DNA of 64,000 bases from Pedobacter cryotolerans (lineage in GTDB: Bacteria > Bacteroidota > Bacteroidia > Sphingobacteriales > Sphingobacteriaceae), in NCBI RefSeq assembly GCF_005116475.1, contig NZ_SWBO01000002.1, positions 205,258 through 269,257 on the forward strand, in the 5' to 3' direction. The notes under the pieces are model-generated. The model was not told the origin of the DNA, ran no database searches, and saw only the letters and a list, made by a program, of their open reading frames with translations. Positions 17,350-26,144 of the stretch are shown piece by piece. The position numbers and the translations under genes were made by a program. The first letter of the stretch is position 1, and each line of letters opens with the position of its first letter.

Positions 17350-18150
17350 TTAATTCAATTTAATTGTTTGCGTTTCATTATAGTTTTTAATCACTTTTAA
17401 AATCTTAAACTCATTGTGTACCATCACAATATTATAAGCCAACAAAGCAAAAATAATAGGATCTATATTATTCTGAAACTTAAACCCAATAATTTCTGAA
17501 GGAATAAATACGAGCACCACTACTCCTATTATGGTGAAAAATGAAAATTTTAAGGATTGAGTAAGAACAGTTAATCTAAATATATTGGCGTTTCTAAAGT
17601 CCTTCGGATTTTTAAAAAGTTGCACTAAACTATTAAATAGATAGAATAAAATTAAAAAAGTTGCAATGCTTGATGCTATACCATTATTAAAACTAGGAAA
17701 CTTGAGGTAATCGTTATAAATGAAGTAGAAAATAAATAATGTACAGACTAAAAACTTAAGCAATTGAAAGTTTTTACACTGTAATACCCAATTTAAGGAA
17801 GTGTTTTTGGTTTGTGTTGCAAATTCTGAAATTTTTAGAATTGTAGCTTCACTTAAATTTGTAAAAGGATTAACTAAACTAATTATTACCAAAAGTAATG
17901 TAGAGTAAAACTGAAAAGAGACATCGTTTACCAATGCCATTACGCGGTCTTCTGTTAAAAGATCAGCTGAAAAAATGGAAATTACAATAAATAGCACAAT
18001 AGTAATATGAAATACTAAAGGTAAATAATTGATAATGATGTTGTTTGATGCTTGTTTTTGAAAAATTGAAGTTGTTGCATCTCTGTCTAAAAAACTGTTA
18101 ATCTTTCGGACAAAGAGCATAATACTAAAAATAAAGAATATGCCTAACAT
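17350..18150 (-). CDS. Polytopic membrane protein of unknown function
   Basis: A 266-residue protein with about seven hydrophobic stretches, including residues 1-14, 42-62, 82-98, 131-147, 160-176, 199-216 and 224-242. The loops are Asn- and Lys-rich. I recognise no family. The ATG at 18150 gives a hydrophobic N-terminus; it sits 108 bases from the divergent lepA start. Base composition resembles its neighbours, so there is no sign of recent transfer. It may be lineage-restricted. Reality of the gene is supported by its length and consistent membrane-protein composition. Confidence 0.65.
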   Translation of the reverse strand: MLGIFFIFSIMLFVRKINSFLDRDATTSIFQKQASNNIIINYLPLVFHITIVLFIVISIFSADLLTEDRVMALVNDVSFQFYSTLLLVIISLVNPFTNLSEATILKISEFATQTKNTSLNWVLQCKNFQLLKFLVCTLFIFYFIYNDYLKFPSFNNGIASSIATFLILFYLFNSLVQLFKNPKDFRNANIFRLTVLTQSLKFSFFTIIGVVVLVFIPSEIIGFKFQNNIDPIIFALLAYNIVMVHNEFKILKVIKNYNETQTIKLN

Positions 18151-18243
18151 AGATATAAAGTAGAATGTTCACAAATATATTTTCTTTTGTGAAAATGTAC
18201 TAATGTGTAGCTACTAATCGCTCTAAAATTTCAACAAAAAAAC

Positions 18244-18251
18244 TATCTTTG
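18244..18251 (+). promoter_or_regulatory. Probable -7 promoter box of lepA
   Basis: tatctttg matches the Bacteroidota TAnnTTTG -7 element. It ends only 7 bases before the lepA ATG, so the transcript would have almost no leader. No clear -33 TTG was located. Confidence 0.55.
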
Positions 18252-18258
18252 CACAAAG

Positions 18259-20046
18259 ATGAAGCACATACGTAATTTTTGCATTATTGCACATATAGAC
18301 CACGGAAAAAGCACTTTAGCCGATAGGTTGTTAGAATATACAGCGACGATTTCTCAACGGGAAAGTCAGGCTCAATTGCTTGACAATATGGATTTGGAGC
18401 GTGAGCGTGGTATCACGATTAAAAGTCACGCGATACAAATGAATTTTAAAATTGATGGTCAGGAGTACAATTTTAACTTAATTGATACACCAGGACACGT
18501 TGATTTCAGTTACGAAGTATCTCGTTCTATTGCGGCTTGCGAAGGCGCTTTATTGATTGTTGATGCATCACAAGGTATTCAGGCACAAACCATTTCTAAC
18601 CTTTATTTAGCATTAGAGCATGATTTAGAAATCATTCCGATTTTAAATAAAATGGATTTGCCAGGTGCGATGCCAGAAGAGGTTAAAGACCAAATTATTG
18701 ATTTGATTGGTTGCAACAGAGAAGATATTATTCCTGCATCTGGTAAAACCGGAATGGGTATACCAGAAATTTTGCAAGCCATTGTAGATAGAGTTCCGGC
18801 ACCAGTAGGCGATCCAGAAGCACCTTTACAAGCGCTGATTTTTGATAGTGTTTTTAACTCATTTAGAGGAATTATTGCTTATTATAAAGTTGTTAATGGC
18901 GAAATAAAAAAAGGTGACAAGGTAAAATTTATAAATACTGGTAAAGAATATTTAGCTGATGAAGTTGGTATTTTAAAATTAGATATGTCGCCAAGAAATT
19001 CTGTTAAAACAGGAGATGTTGGTTACATTATATCGGGTATTAAAGAAGCTCGTGAAGTAAAAGTTGGTGATACGATAACAAACGTTGCAAGACCATCTTT
19101 AGATTCAATTCAAGGTTTTGAAGAGGTAAAACCGATGGTATTTGCTGGTATTTACCCGGTTGATACAGATGAATTTGAAGAATTACGTGAAGCAATGCAC
19201 AAGTTGCAACTGAACGATGCCTCGATTGTTTTTGAGCCTGAAAGTTCAGCTGCTTTAGGTTTCGGTTTCCGTTGTGGTTTCTTAGGGATGCTGCACATGG
19301 AGATTATACAAGAACGTTTGGAGCGTGAATTCGATATGACGGTAATTACCACGGTTCCTAACGTTTCTTATATTGCCCATTCTACCAAAGGCGAAGAAAT
19401 TTTTGTAAATAATCCATCTGATTTGCCAGATCCAAGTAAATTAGATTCTGTTGAAGAACCATTTATTAAAGCAAATATTATTACCAAAGCTGATTTTGTT
19501 GGTCCTGTAATGTCACTTTGTATTCAGAAAAGAGGAACCATCATTAATCAATCTTACCTAACTTCTGATAGAGTTGAGTTGGTTTTCGAAATGCCAATGG
19601 GCGAAATTGTATTTGATTTTTATGATAAATTGAAAACGATTTCAAAAGGTTATGCATCTTTCGATTATCACCAAGTTGGTTACCGTAAATCTGATTTGGT
19701 AAGATTAGATATGCTGATAAATGATGAACCTGTTGATGCTTTATCTTCATTAATTCACCGTAGCAATGCCTATGATTTTGGTAAAAAAATCTGCGAAAAG
19801 TTGAGAGAATTAATCCCTCGTCAGCAGTTTGAGATTAAAATACAGGCATCCATCGGTGCAAAAGTTATTGCCCGTGAAACTTTGAGTGCTTTACGTAAAG
19901 ACGTAACCGCAAAATGTTATGGCGGTGATATTTCTCGTAAACGTAAGTTATTAGAAAAACAGAAAAAAGGTAAAAAACGTATGCGCCAAGTGGGTAATGT
20001 AGAAATTCCGCAAAGTGCGTTTATGGCAGTTTTAAAATTAGATTAA
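18259..20046 (+). CDS. lepA: Elongation factor 4 (LepA)
   Basis: This 595-residue translational GTPase is of full family length. The G1 loop is [15 protein letters not shown] (residues 10-24), G2/G3 are ERGITIKS and [12 protein letters not shown], and NKMDLP is G4. Domains II-IV and the LepA-specific C-terminus ([21 protein letters not shown]) are intact. LepA binds ribosomes and helps stalled or mis-translocated complexes, with roles in initiation under stress. It is probably transcribed from the tatctttg box immediately upstream. The folD gene follows after an 83-base gap mostly made of an ATTTGAGA-type repeat. Confidence 0.98.
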   Translation: MKHIRNFCIIAHIDHGKSTLADRLLEYTATISQRESQAQLLDNMDLERERGITIKSHAIQMNFKIDGQEYNFNLIDTPGHVDFSYEVSRSIAACEGALLIVDASQGIQAQTISNLYLALEHDLEIIPILNKMDLPGAMPEEVKDQIIDLIGCNREDIIPASGKTGMGIPEILQAIVDRVPAPVGDPEAPLQALIFDSVFNSFRGIIAYYKVVNGEIKKGDKVKFINTGKEYLADEVGILKLDMSPRNSVKTGDVGYIISGIKEAREVKVGDTITNVARPSLDSIQGFEEVKPMVFAGIYPVDTDEFEELREAMHKLQLNDASIVFEPESSAALGFGFRCGFLGMLHMEIIQERLEREFDMTVITTVPNVSYIAHSTKGEEIFVNNPSDLPDPSKLDSVEEPFIKANIITKADFVGPVMSLCIQKRGTIINQSYLTSDRVELVFEMPMGEIVFDFYDKLKTISKGYASFDYHQVGYRKSDLVRLDMLINDEPVDALSSLIHRSNAYDFGKKICEKLRELIPRQQFEIKIQASIGAKVIARETLSALRKDVTAKCYGGDISRKRKLLEKQKKGKKRMRQVGNVEIPQSAFMAVLKLD

Positions 20047-20051
20047 ACCCC

Positions 20052-20126
20052 AGATTTGAGAAATTAGATTTGAGATTTGAGACCTAGTCCAATCTCACAT
20101 CTCATATCTCATATCTCACATCTCAA
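20052..20126. repeat. ATTTGAGA/TCTCA intergenic repeat, copy 1
   Basis: Repeated agatttgaga units (20052-20083) are followed by inverted tctcacatctcatat units (20093-20126), able to fold into a long imperfect hairpin. It fills the lepA-folD gap and ends three bases before the folD ATG, so the folD initiation region is repeat sequence. Copies 2 and 3 lie at 26062 and 30501. Confidence 0.8.
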
Positions 20127-20129
20127 GAT

Positions 20130-21011
20130 ATGCAACTATTAGACGGCAAATTCGCATCAGAAAAGATAAAAACAGAAATAGCAGCAGAAGCAGCAGATTT
20201 TTTAGCACAAAGTGGAAGAAAACCTCATTTAGTTGCCATATTGGTTGGTAACGATGGTGGTAGCGAAACTTATGTAGCTAGCAAGATGAAAAACTGTGAG
20301 AAAGTTGGTTTTAAATCTTCATTATTTAGATATGATAACTCGGTTACTGAGGCTGAGTTATTGTTAAAAATTGAAGAAATCAATCAAGATGTTGATGTTG
20401 ATGGGTTAATTGTTCAGTTGCCTTTACCAAAACACATTGATCCAGAGAAAGTTACCGAAACGATAGATTATCGCAAAGATGTAGATGGTTTTCACCCTGT
20501 GAATTTAGGCAGAATGATGCGTAATTTACCTTGTTTTATTCCTGCAACACCTTACGGGATTTTGCTAATGCTGCAAGCTTATAACATTGATACAACCGGC
20601 AAACACTGTGTTGTAGTTGGTAGAAGTAATATTGTTGGTAGTCCGATGAGTATTTTGATGGCACGAAACGCAAACCCCGGAAACTGTACTGTAACGCTTA
20701 CCCATAGCAAAACGCATAACCTAAAAGAAATGGTTTTGCAGGGCGATATTGTTGTAGCTGCAATTGGTAGAAAGAACTTTGTTACTGCCGATATGGTTAA
20801 AACTGGTGCCATTATTATTGATGTGGGCATAAACAGAGAAACTTCTACAGAGACAAAATCTGGCTTTAAATTATACGGCGATGTAGACTTTGAAAACGTA
20901 GCACAAAAAGCATCGTGGATTACCCCTGTACCAGGCGGTGTTGGCTTAATGACTATTGTTGGTTTATTAAAAAATACTTTAGCATCTGCCAAAGGCGAAA
21001 TTTATTCTTAA
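20130..21011 (+). CDS. folD: Bifunctional methylenetetrahydrofolate dehydrogenase/cyclohydrolase FolD
   Basis: A 293-residue cytoplasmic enzyme interconverting 5,10-methylene-, methenyl- and 10-formyl-tetrahydrofolate with NADP. The active-site region [14 protein letters not shown] holds the conserved Tyr and Lys; [14 protein letters not shown] and [13 protein letters not shown] are family signatures; [14 protein letters not shown] starts the Rossmann domain; [12 protein letters not shown] is the C-terminal signature. Length is normal. The start codon is directly preceded by a repeat, which is unusual for a core gene. One-carbon units from this enzyme feed purine, Met and fMet synthesis. Confidence 0.97.
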   Translation: MQLLDGKFASEKIKTEIAAEAADFLAQSGRKPHLVAILVGNDGGSETYVASKMKNCEKVGFKSSLFRYDNSVTEAELLLKIEEINQDVDVDGLIVQLPLPKHIDPEKVTETIDYRKDVDGFHPVNLGRMMRNLPCFIPATPYGILLMLQAYNIDTTGKHCVVVGRSNIVGSPMSILMARNANPGNCTVTLTHSKTHNLKEMVLQGDIVVAAIGRKNFVTADMVKTGAIIIDVGINRETSTETKSGFKLYGDVDFENVAQKASWITPVPGGVGLMTIVGLLKNTLASAKGEIYS

Positions 21012-21069
21012 TCCCTTTTAAATCTAACCAAAGGAAAGACTTTAGATTTCGTAGAAATAATTTAATAGA

Positions 21070-21125
21070 TTTGTCAGTCTGAAGCGTAGTCGAAGACAAG
21101 GGGAAGCGATTTGTCAGCAATGACG
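21070..21125. repeat. Degenerate intergenic repeat between folD and the Rieske gene
   Basis: ttgtcagtctgaagcgtagtcgaagacaag followed by tttgtcagcaatgacg resembles the gtcat...tcgaa class of Bacteroidota intergenic repeats, such as that at 37070, but the two arms no longer pair. It lies between convergent genes and may be a decayed copy. Confidence 0.4.
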
Positions 21126-21140
21126 ACTTATCTAACAAGC

Positions 21141-21476
21141 TTAAGAAAACAACCTTTTAATCCAGCTCTGCCTGAAACCAATATACAATCCATCTTCCCG
21201 TAATTCTAAGGGATAAACATCAATGTAATCTCCTTGACCTGTATAACCTCTACCAGTTTCTAAATTATAGCCATAACGATGAATTGGGCAGATGATATGT
21301 CCTTCTTTACACCAGCCTCCGCTTAAAATTCCTCCAGCATGCGGACAGGTATTTTGTATAGCAGCAAAATTTCCTTTATGCTTAACTATACAAATTTTCT
21401 TTCCTTCGACCTTTGCCATTTCTACAAAATCATCTCTTTCAGCTTCTTGTTTTGACAAAACCTTTACCCAAATCAT
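21141..21476 (-). CDS. Rieske [2Fe-2S] ferredoxin-like protein
   Basis: A 111-residue soluble Rieske protein. The cluster ligands are visible as CPHAGG and CPIHRYGY (Cys-x-His and Cys-x2-His). The length and lack of a membrane anchor match the small ferredoxins that serve dioxygenases or nitrite-reductase-like systems, not the bc1 subunit. No oxygenase gene lies nearby, so its partner is unknown. It diverges from queE with 46 bases between the start codons. The fold is certain from the ligand spacing; the electron acceptor cannot be told. Confidence 0.93.
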   Translation of the reverse strand: MIWVKVLSKQEAERDDFVEMAKVEGKKICIVKHKGNFAAIQNTCPHAGGILSGGWCKEGHIICPIHRYGYNLETGRGYTGQGDYIDVYPLELREDGLYIGFRQSWIKRLFS

Positions 21477-21498
21477 CTTTTCTACTTTATTGAATGTG

Positions 21499-21506
21499 TA
21501 TATTTG
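21499..21506 (+). promoter_or_regulatory. Probable -7 promoter box of queE
   Basis: tatatttg matches TAnnTTTG. It lies 16 bases before the queE ATG at 21523 and within the short divergent gap to the Rieske gene. Confidence 0.5.
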
Positions 21507-21522
21507 CGCTCTAATTTACAAA

Positions 21523-22146
21523 ATGGCACACAATATACCAGAAGATGGCACATTACTTCCGTTAATGGAAGAATTTTATACGATACAGGGAGAAGGATAT
21601 AATACCGGAAAAGCTGCTTACTTTATTCGTTTAGGTGGTTGTGATGTGGGTTGCCATTGGTGTGATGTGAAAGAAAGTTGGGATGCTGAACTACATCCAC
21701 TTACACTTTCTGATGATATTGTAGAAAAAGCTCAAACATTTCCAGGTAAAGCCGTAGTGGTTACGGGTGGCGAGCCTTTAATTTACAACTTAGATTATTT
21801 AACAAAAAAGCTACAAGCCAAGGGTATACTAACTTTTATAGAAACTTCTGGTGCTTACCCCTTATCTGGTAATTGGGATTGGATTTGTTTATCACCAAAG
21901 AAATTTAAAGCCCCTCGACCAGACATTACTCCTTTTGCCAATGAGCTTAAAGTAATTGTTTTTAACAAAAGTGATTTCGAATGGGCTGAGAAATATGCAG
22001 AAAGTGTCTCTCCTACCTGCAAACTTTATTTACAGCCAGAATGGTCAAAATCTAAAGAGATGACACCATTAATTGTAGATTATGTAATGGCAAACCCAAA
22101 GTGGGAAATCTCATTGCAAACGCATAAGTTTTTAAACATTCCTTAA
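21523..22146 (+). CDS. queE: 7-carboxy-7-deazaguanine synthase QueE
   Basis: A 207-residue radical SAM enzyme converting 6-carboxy-tetrahydropterin to 7-carboxy-7-deazaguanine in queuosine/7-deazaguanine synthesis. The N-terminus PLMEEFYTIQGEG, the cluster motif CDVGCHWC (CxxxCxxC) and VVTGGEPL are all present. The frame is open further upstream to 21292, but that part is antisense to the Rieske gene and not homologous; the ATG at 21523, preceded by a -7 box, gives the normal length. The pathway transporter YhhQ is encoded at 10313. Other que genes are not in the window. Confidence 0.95.
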   Translation: MAHNIPEDGTLLPLMEEFYTIQGEGYNTGKAAYFIRLGGCDVGCHWCDVKESWDAELHPLTLSDDIVEKAQTFPGKAVVVTGGEPLIYNLDYLTKKLQAKGILTFIETSGAYPLSGNWDWICLSPKKFKAPRPDITPFANELKVIVFNKSDFEWAEKYAESVSPTCKLYLQPEWSKSKEMTPLIVDYVMANPKWEISLQTHKFLNIP

Positions 22147-22185
22147 TATTCGATATTTTATTTTACATTAGTCATAATCAAATTG

Positions 22186-24090
22186 ATGGCCTGGATGACT
22201 AAGTTTATAACATTTCTTTGCTGCTTAATCGCTTTTTCGGCCAATGCCCAAAATTCTACAAATAAAAAAGCGCAAGAAAGTTTTGAAGATGCTCAGCAGT
22301 ATTTAAGACAAAATATTTTTGACGACGGCATCAAATTTTTAGACGAAGCTGTAAAATTAGATTCGAAATTTCAGTTGGCATATATTCAGTTGGGAGATAT
22401 TTATCGAAGATTAAAAGACCATTCAAAAGCTAAATTAAATTACCAGAAGGCCGTAAATTCTGCTGCTACAATTGAACCTCGTATTTATTATGTGCTTGCT
22501 GAAAGTGAACTACTTTCTGGGGATTATGCCAAAGCAAAAGCTAACTTCTTGTTATTTCAACAGAAAAATGTAGGTGCTGATGAGGAATTTATCAGTAAAA
22601 CCAAAAAATATCTTTTAGATTGTGAGTTTGCAATAACAGCCATAAAAACTCCCGCTAAATATGAGCCCATAAACATGGGATTTTATATTAACAGTGCAAA
22701 TAGAGATTATTTTCCGGCTTTAACAGCAGATGGAGAAACTATTATATTTTCTCGAGTGGTTAATAATAATGAAGATTTTTATACTTCAACCAAAAAAAAC
22801 AACCAATGGCAGCAATCACAGTCACTAAGCAACCAAATTAATACACCAAATTATAACGAAGGTGCCCAGTCTATATCGCCTGATGGCAAATACTTATTTT
22901 TTACAGGTTGTAATCGCCCAGATGGCTTAGGTAGATGTGACATTTACGTTTCTAGAAAAGAAGGATTAGCATGGGGAAAAGCGATTAATCTTGGTAAAAA
23001 CATCAATTCTGAATATTGGGAATCGCAACCATCTATCAGCCCAGATGGCTCTACCTTATATTTTGTAAGTAACAGACCTGGTGGAATGGGAAGTTATGAT
23101 ATATGGAAAAGCTTATTGAATGATGAAGGTCAGTGGTCTTTACCTGTAAATTTAGGCGATAAAATAAACACACCTTATGATGAAAATACACCATTTATAC
23201 ATGCAGATGGGAAGACACTTTATTTTGCATCTAACGGTTGGCCAGGATTCGGAGACAAAGATATCTTTTGGAGCAGATTAGAGGAAAGCGGTAAGTTTTC
23301 ACCTCCAAAAAATTTGGGTTACCCAATTAACACATTTAATGAAGAAGTTGGATTAATTGTTACAGCTGATGGATCTGAGGGTTTATTCTCATCGAATATT
23401 AAAAATGGTGGTTTTGGAGATTTAGATATTTATCATTTTAAATTGCCAGAAAGTGTAAAACCATTTCCAGTAACCTATGTAAAAGGTATTGTTAAGGATA
23501 AAGAAACAAAGCAATTATTACAAGCTAATGTTTTGGTTATTGATTTAAAAAACAACAATGCTGTATTTAATGATTATACATCTAAAGAAACCGGAGATTT
23601 TTTAGCGGTTATGCCAATTGGCAGTGAATACTCGTTTAATGTTGATGCAGCTGGTTATTTATTTAACTCACAACATTTTGAATTATTAAAGAACCAAGGT
23701 AATAAGCCCATCGAGGTTGAAATTTTACTCGATAAGATTAAAGTAGGAAGCAATGTAACACTGCAGAATATTTTTTTCGAAACTAATAAATACGAGCTTT
23801 TAGCTTCATCTCGGGCAGAATTAAATATTTTAGTAGACTTGCTAAAAGAAAATGAAAATGTAGCTATAGAAATTGAAGGGCATACAGATAATGTTGGCGA
23901 GGATAAACTAAACCAGAAATTATCAGAAAATAGAGCGAAAGCTGTTTTTGATTTTTTAATAAACAACGGGGTTGATAAACGTAGATTATCTTACAAAGGC
24001 TATGGAAAAACAAAGCCAAAAGCAGATAACAAAACTGAAGAAGGAAGAAGACAGAATAGAAGGACAGAATTTATTGTTACTAAAATATAA
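22186..24090 (+). CDS. OmpA-family protein with TPR, PD40 beta-propeller and carboxypeptidase-like domains
   Basis: A 634-residue envelope protein. Order: signal peptide ending SANAQ, TPR repeats (about 30-150), a WD40-like PD40 propeller (about 165-425; repeated SPDGKYLFFTG/SPDGSTLYFVS/HADGKTLYFAS blades), a carboxypeptidase-regulatory-like beta domain (about 435-510), and a C-terminal OmpA peptidoglycan-binding domain (IEIEGHTDNVG, LSENRAKAV, GYGKTKP). This layout is widespread in Bacteroidota and is sometimes tied to type IX secretion or gliding. An open TTG at 22183 precedes the ATG; the ATG at 22195 would give an even cleaner signal peptide. A DUF6526 gene starts two bases after the stop codon. 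Confidence 0.93.
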   Translation: MAWMTKFITFLCCLIAFSANAQNSTNKKAQESFEDAQQYLRQNIFDDGIKFLDEAVKLDSKFQLAYIQLGDIYRRLKDHSKAKLNYQKAVNSAATIEPRIYYVLAESELLSGDYAKAKANFLLFQQKNVGADEEFISKTKKYLLDCEFAITAIKTPAKYEPINMGFYINSANRDYFPALTADGETIIFSRVVNNNEDFYTSTKKNNQWQQSQSLSNQINTPNYNEGAQSISPDGKYLFFTGCNRPDGLGRCDIYVSRKEGLAWGKAINLGKNINSEYWESQPSISPDGSTLYFVSNRPGGMGSYDIWKSLLNDEGQWSLPVNLGDKINTPYDENTPFIHADGKTLYFASNGWPGFGDKDIFWSRLEESGKFSPPKNLGYPINTFNEEVGLIVTADGSEGLFSSNIKNGGFGDLDIYHFKLPESVKPFPVTYVKGIVKDKETKQLLQANVLVIDLKNNNAVFNDYTSKETGDFLAVMPIGSEYSFNVDAAGYLFNSQHFELLKNQGNKPIEVEILLDKIKVGSNVTLQNIFFETNKYELLASSRAELNILVDLLKENENVAIEIEGHTDNVGEDKLNQKLSENRAKAVFDFLINNGVDKRRLSYKGYGKTKPKADNKTEEGRRQNRRTEFIVTKI

Positions 24091-24092
24091 TT

Positions 24093-24521
24093 ATGGAACA
24101 AAACTTAAAAAATCATAGCAAATATGTAACTGGGTATCATGTGGTACTCACATTCTTAATTTTAGCTGGTACCATTGGTGCAGCTATCAATTTTTATCAT
24201 TCATTGAATAATGCTAATCATTACAACTCAGCTTTGTTATTGATCTTATTTTTTATTGCGATTATTCTTTTTTGGTATGTAAGGCAGTTTCCGTTAAAAG
24301 CACAAGATAGAGTAATTAGAGCCGAAGAAAACATGCGTTATTTTAGCATAACTGGCAAATTATTACCAGTTCAATTAAGAAAAAGTCAAATTATCGCATT
24401 GCGTTTTGCTGGAGACGATGAGTTTGTAACACTTGTAGAAAAAGCAATAAAAGAAAATTTAACTGCTAAAGATATTAAAGCACTAATTAAAAATTGGCGA
24501 GCAGATTATTACCGTATGTAA
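24093..24521 (+). CDS. DUF6526 family membrane protein
   Basis: This 142-residue protein has two membrane helices near residues 17-36 and 44-62, followed by a charged cytoplasmic tail. The segment FPLKAQDRVIRAEENMRYF and the LRFAGDDEFVTLVEKA region match the DUF6526 pattern known from Bacteroidota. It begins two bases after the OmpA/PD40 gene, which implies co-transcription, and its stop codon is five bases from that of the convergent DUF2071 gene. The function is unknown. Confidence 0.8.
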   Translation: MEQNLKNHSKYVTGYHVVLTFLILAGTIGAAINFYHSLNNANHYNSALLLILFFIAIILFWYVRQFPLKAQDRVIRAEENMRYFSITGKLLPVQLRKSQIIALRFAGDDEFVTLVEKAIKENLTAKDIKALIKNWRADYYRM

Positions 24522-24526
24522 CTAAG

Positions 24527-25249
24527 CTAAGACCTTATTTTTCGGCCATTTTTAACTTCAATTTCAGAACCTTCTACCAACATGATTGAGTCTGGTTTTA
24601 CATCTTTTAAATGGCTGAAATCTTTACCGTAATTTTTTTCAAAATCAATTTCAATATTGTAATCTAAGATTGGGTAAGTTTCCCATCTTTGGTGAGCTAC
24701 TCCATATTCTGAAGTAACATTGTTGCCAATTTTAGTATAACCCCAATAATGCTCTGTAATAAAATCAGCATCACTTTCTAAAGGAATAATTTCACTTTTG
24801 GGATGAGCAGTTACTGAAAACTTGTTCCAATTACCAGTTTTCCAAGCATACTCAACTGTTAAATGTTCATTCGTTTCTGTCCATGTGTGTTTCATGGGTA
24901 AGGTTCTGTAACTTTCTTTGTAAACAGTATTTGCAATAAATGTGATAGCTGGCTTAGGTACAATCTCACTGATAAATACTGCACCTCTTTTCCATTCGCC
25001 ATTGTCATTATATTTTACATAAAAACGCAAGTTCACTTCTTCAAAATTACCATGAAAAGGAATTTTTAAACCTTTAAGTTTTGTATTCAAAAACATGAAA
25101 CCTACAATGCTTACATAATGCTTTCCATTCCAATCATCTAAAACTGTAAATGGAGGAAGGTACTTTTGGAGTATTTCCTTATCAACTGCATAGTTAATTA
25201 GTATTAATTTTCTCCATTCAGCCGTTAAAAAAACATCGTTGCTTATCAT
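24527..25249 (-). CDS. DUF2071 (YqjF-like) protein
   Basis: A 240-residue soluble protein of the YqjF/DUF2071 family. Recognisable parts are LTAEWRKLILINYAVD at the N-terminus, LPPFTVLDDWNGKHYVSIVGF, LRFYVKYNDNGEWKRGAVFISEIVPK and the C-terminal VAHQRWETYPILDYNIEIDF. The family is related to acetoacetate-decarboxylase-like folds; no activity is established. The start codon overlaps the kdsA stop by one base, so the two are translated from one message, although a role for it in KDO synthesis is not evident. Confidence 0.85.
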   Translation of the reverse strand: MISNDVFLTAEWRKLILINYAVDKEILQKYLPPFTVLDDWNGKHYVSIVGFMFLNTKLKGLKIPFHGNFEEVNLRFYVKYNDNGEWKRGAVFISEIVPKPAITFIANTVYKESYRTLPMKHTWTETNEHLTVEYAWKTGNWNKFSVTAHPKSEIIPLESDADFITEHYWGYTKIGNNVTSEYGVAHQRWETYPILDYNIEIDFEKNYGKDFSHLKDVKPDSIMLVEGSEIEVKNGRKIRS

Positions 25250-26058
25250 TATATAATTGCTTGTCTTACGCGGATCAATTTAATCAGTAATTCTTCGAGT
25301 AAAGCTAAATTTAGCATGTTTGCACCATCAGATTTTGCATTAGCTGGATCAGGATGTGTTTCTATAAATAAACCATCTGCACCAACCGCAATAGCAGCTT
25401 TGGCAATAGTTGTAATTAATTCTGGCTTACCACCTGTTACTCCGCTACTTTGATTTGGTTGTTGCAAAGAATGTGTGCAATCCATTATTACTGGAACTCC
25501 AAAACTTTGCATTTCAGGCAAACCACGGTAATCAACAATTAAATCTTGGTAACCAAAAGTATTTCCCCTATCGGTTAACATTACCCTATCATTGCCACTA
25601 TCTTTAATTTTATCAACTGCAAATTTCATTGATCCGGCAGATAAAAATTGACCTTTTTTAACGTTCACTACCTTTCCAGTTGCTGCAGCCGCAATTAACA
25701 AATCTGTTTGTCGGCATAAAAAAGCCGGGATTTGCAATACATCTACATAAGCGGCCGCCATTGCAGCTTCAGCACTTTCATGTATATCTGTAACAGTCGG
25801 TATATCAAACTCTTTTCCAACTTTTTCTAAAATTTTCAAAGCTTTTTCATCACCAATGCCAGTAAAAGAACTGCCTTTACTTCTATTCGCTTTACGGTAC
25901 GAGCCTTTAAAAATAAATGGTATTTGGAGCTTATTAGTAATGGTTAAAATTTTCTCTGCAATCTGCAAAGCCATATCTTCGCCCTCAATAGCACAAGGAC
26001 CAGCCATTAAAAAGAAATTATTAGAATTTTGGTGTTTTAGTTTTTCTATTTGTAGCAT
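25249..26058 (-). CDS. kdsA: 3-deoxy-8-phosphooctulonate (KDO-8-phosphate) synthase
   Basis: A 269-residue aldolase joining arabinose-5-phosphate and phosphoenolpyruvate for lipopolysaccharide. FLMAGPCAIEGEDMA, FKGSYRKANRSKGSSFTGIG, LQIPAFLCRQTDLL, LTDRGNTFGYQDLIVD and the C-terminal ETHPDPANAKSDGANM are all conserved. The kdsD gene, which makes its substrate, is 2.4 kb upstream on the other strand. The start is immediately preceded (four bases) by an ATTTGAGA-type repeat that occupies the whole gap to recQ, so its promoter must lie in or beyond that repeat, or transcription comes from recQ. Confidence 0.97.
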   Translation of the reverse strand: MLQIEKLKHQNSNNFFLMAGPCAIEGEDMALQIAEKILTITNKLQIPFIFKGSYRKANRSKGSSFTGIGDEKALKILEKVGKEFDIPTVTDIHESAEAAMAAAYVDVLQIPAFLCRQTDLLIAAAATGKVVNVKKGQFLSAGSMKFAVDKIKDSGNDRVMLTDRGNTFGYQDLIVDYRGLPEMQSFGVPVIMDCTHSLQQPNQSSGVTGGKPELITTIAKAAIAVGADGLFIETHPDPANAKSDGANMLNLALLEELLIKLIRVRQAII

Positions 26059-26061
26059 TTT

Positions 26062-26138
26062 ATGAGATGTGAGACCTGAGATCTGAGATTTGAGTTTGAA
26101 TACTTTGTCTCAAATCTCATAGCTCAATACTCCGATCT
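26062..26138. repeat. ATTTGAGA/TCTCA intergenic repeat, copy 2
   Basis: gagatgtgagacctgagatc and following gagatttgag units (26064-26093) are followed by tctcaaatctcatagctcaatac (26107-26130) and gatct. It fills the recQ-kdsA gap almost completely. Copies 1 and 3 lie at 20052 and 30501; the run tctcaaatct-aatagctcaatact is nearly identical in copy 3. Confidence 0.8.
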
Positions 26139-26144
26139 ATTTTT

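Noticed and set aside
20579..20992. 137-codon open frame on the minus strand
   Set aside because: It is entirely antisense to the well-conserved folD gene.
21292..21522. N-terminal extension of the queE reading frame
   Set aside because: It lies antisense to the Rieske gene and has no similarity to QueE; the ATG at 21523 gives the normal length.
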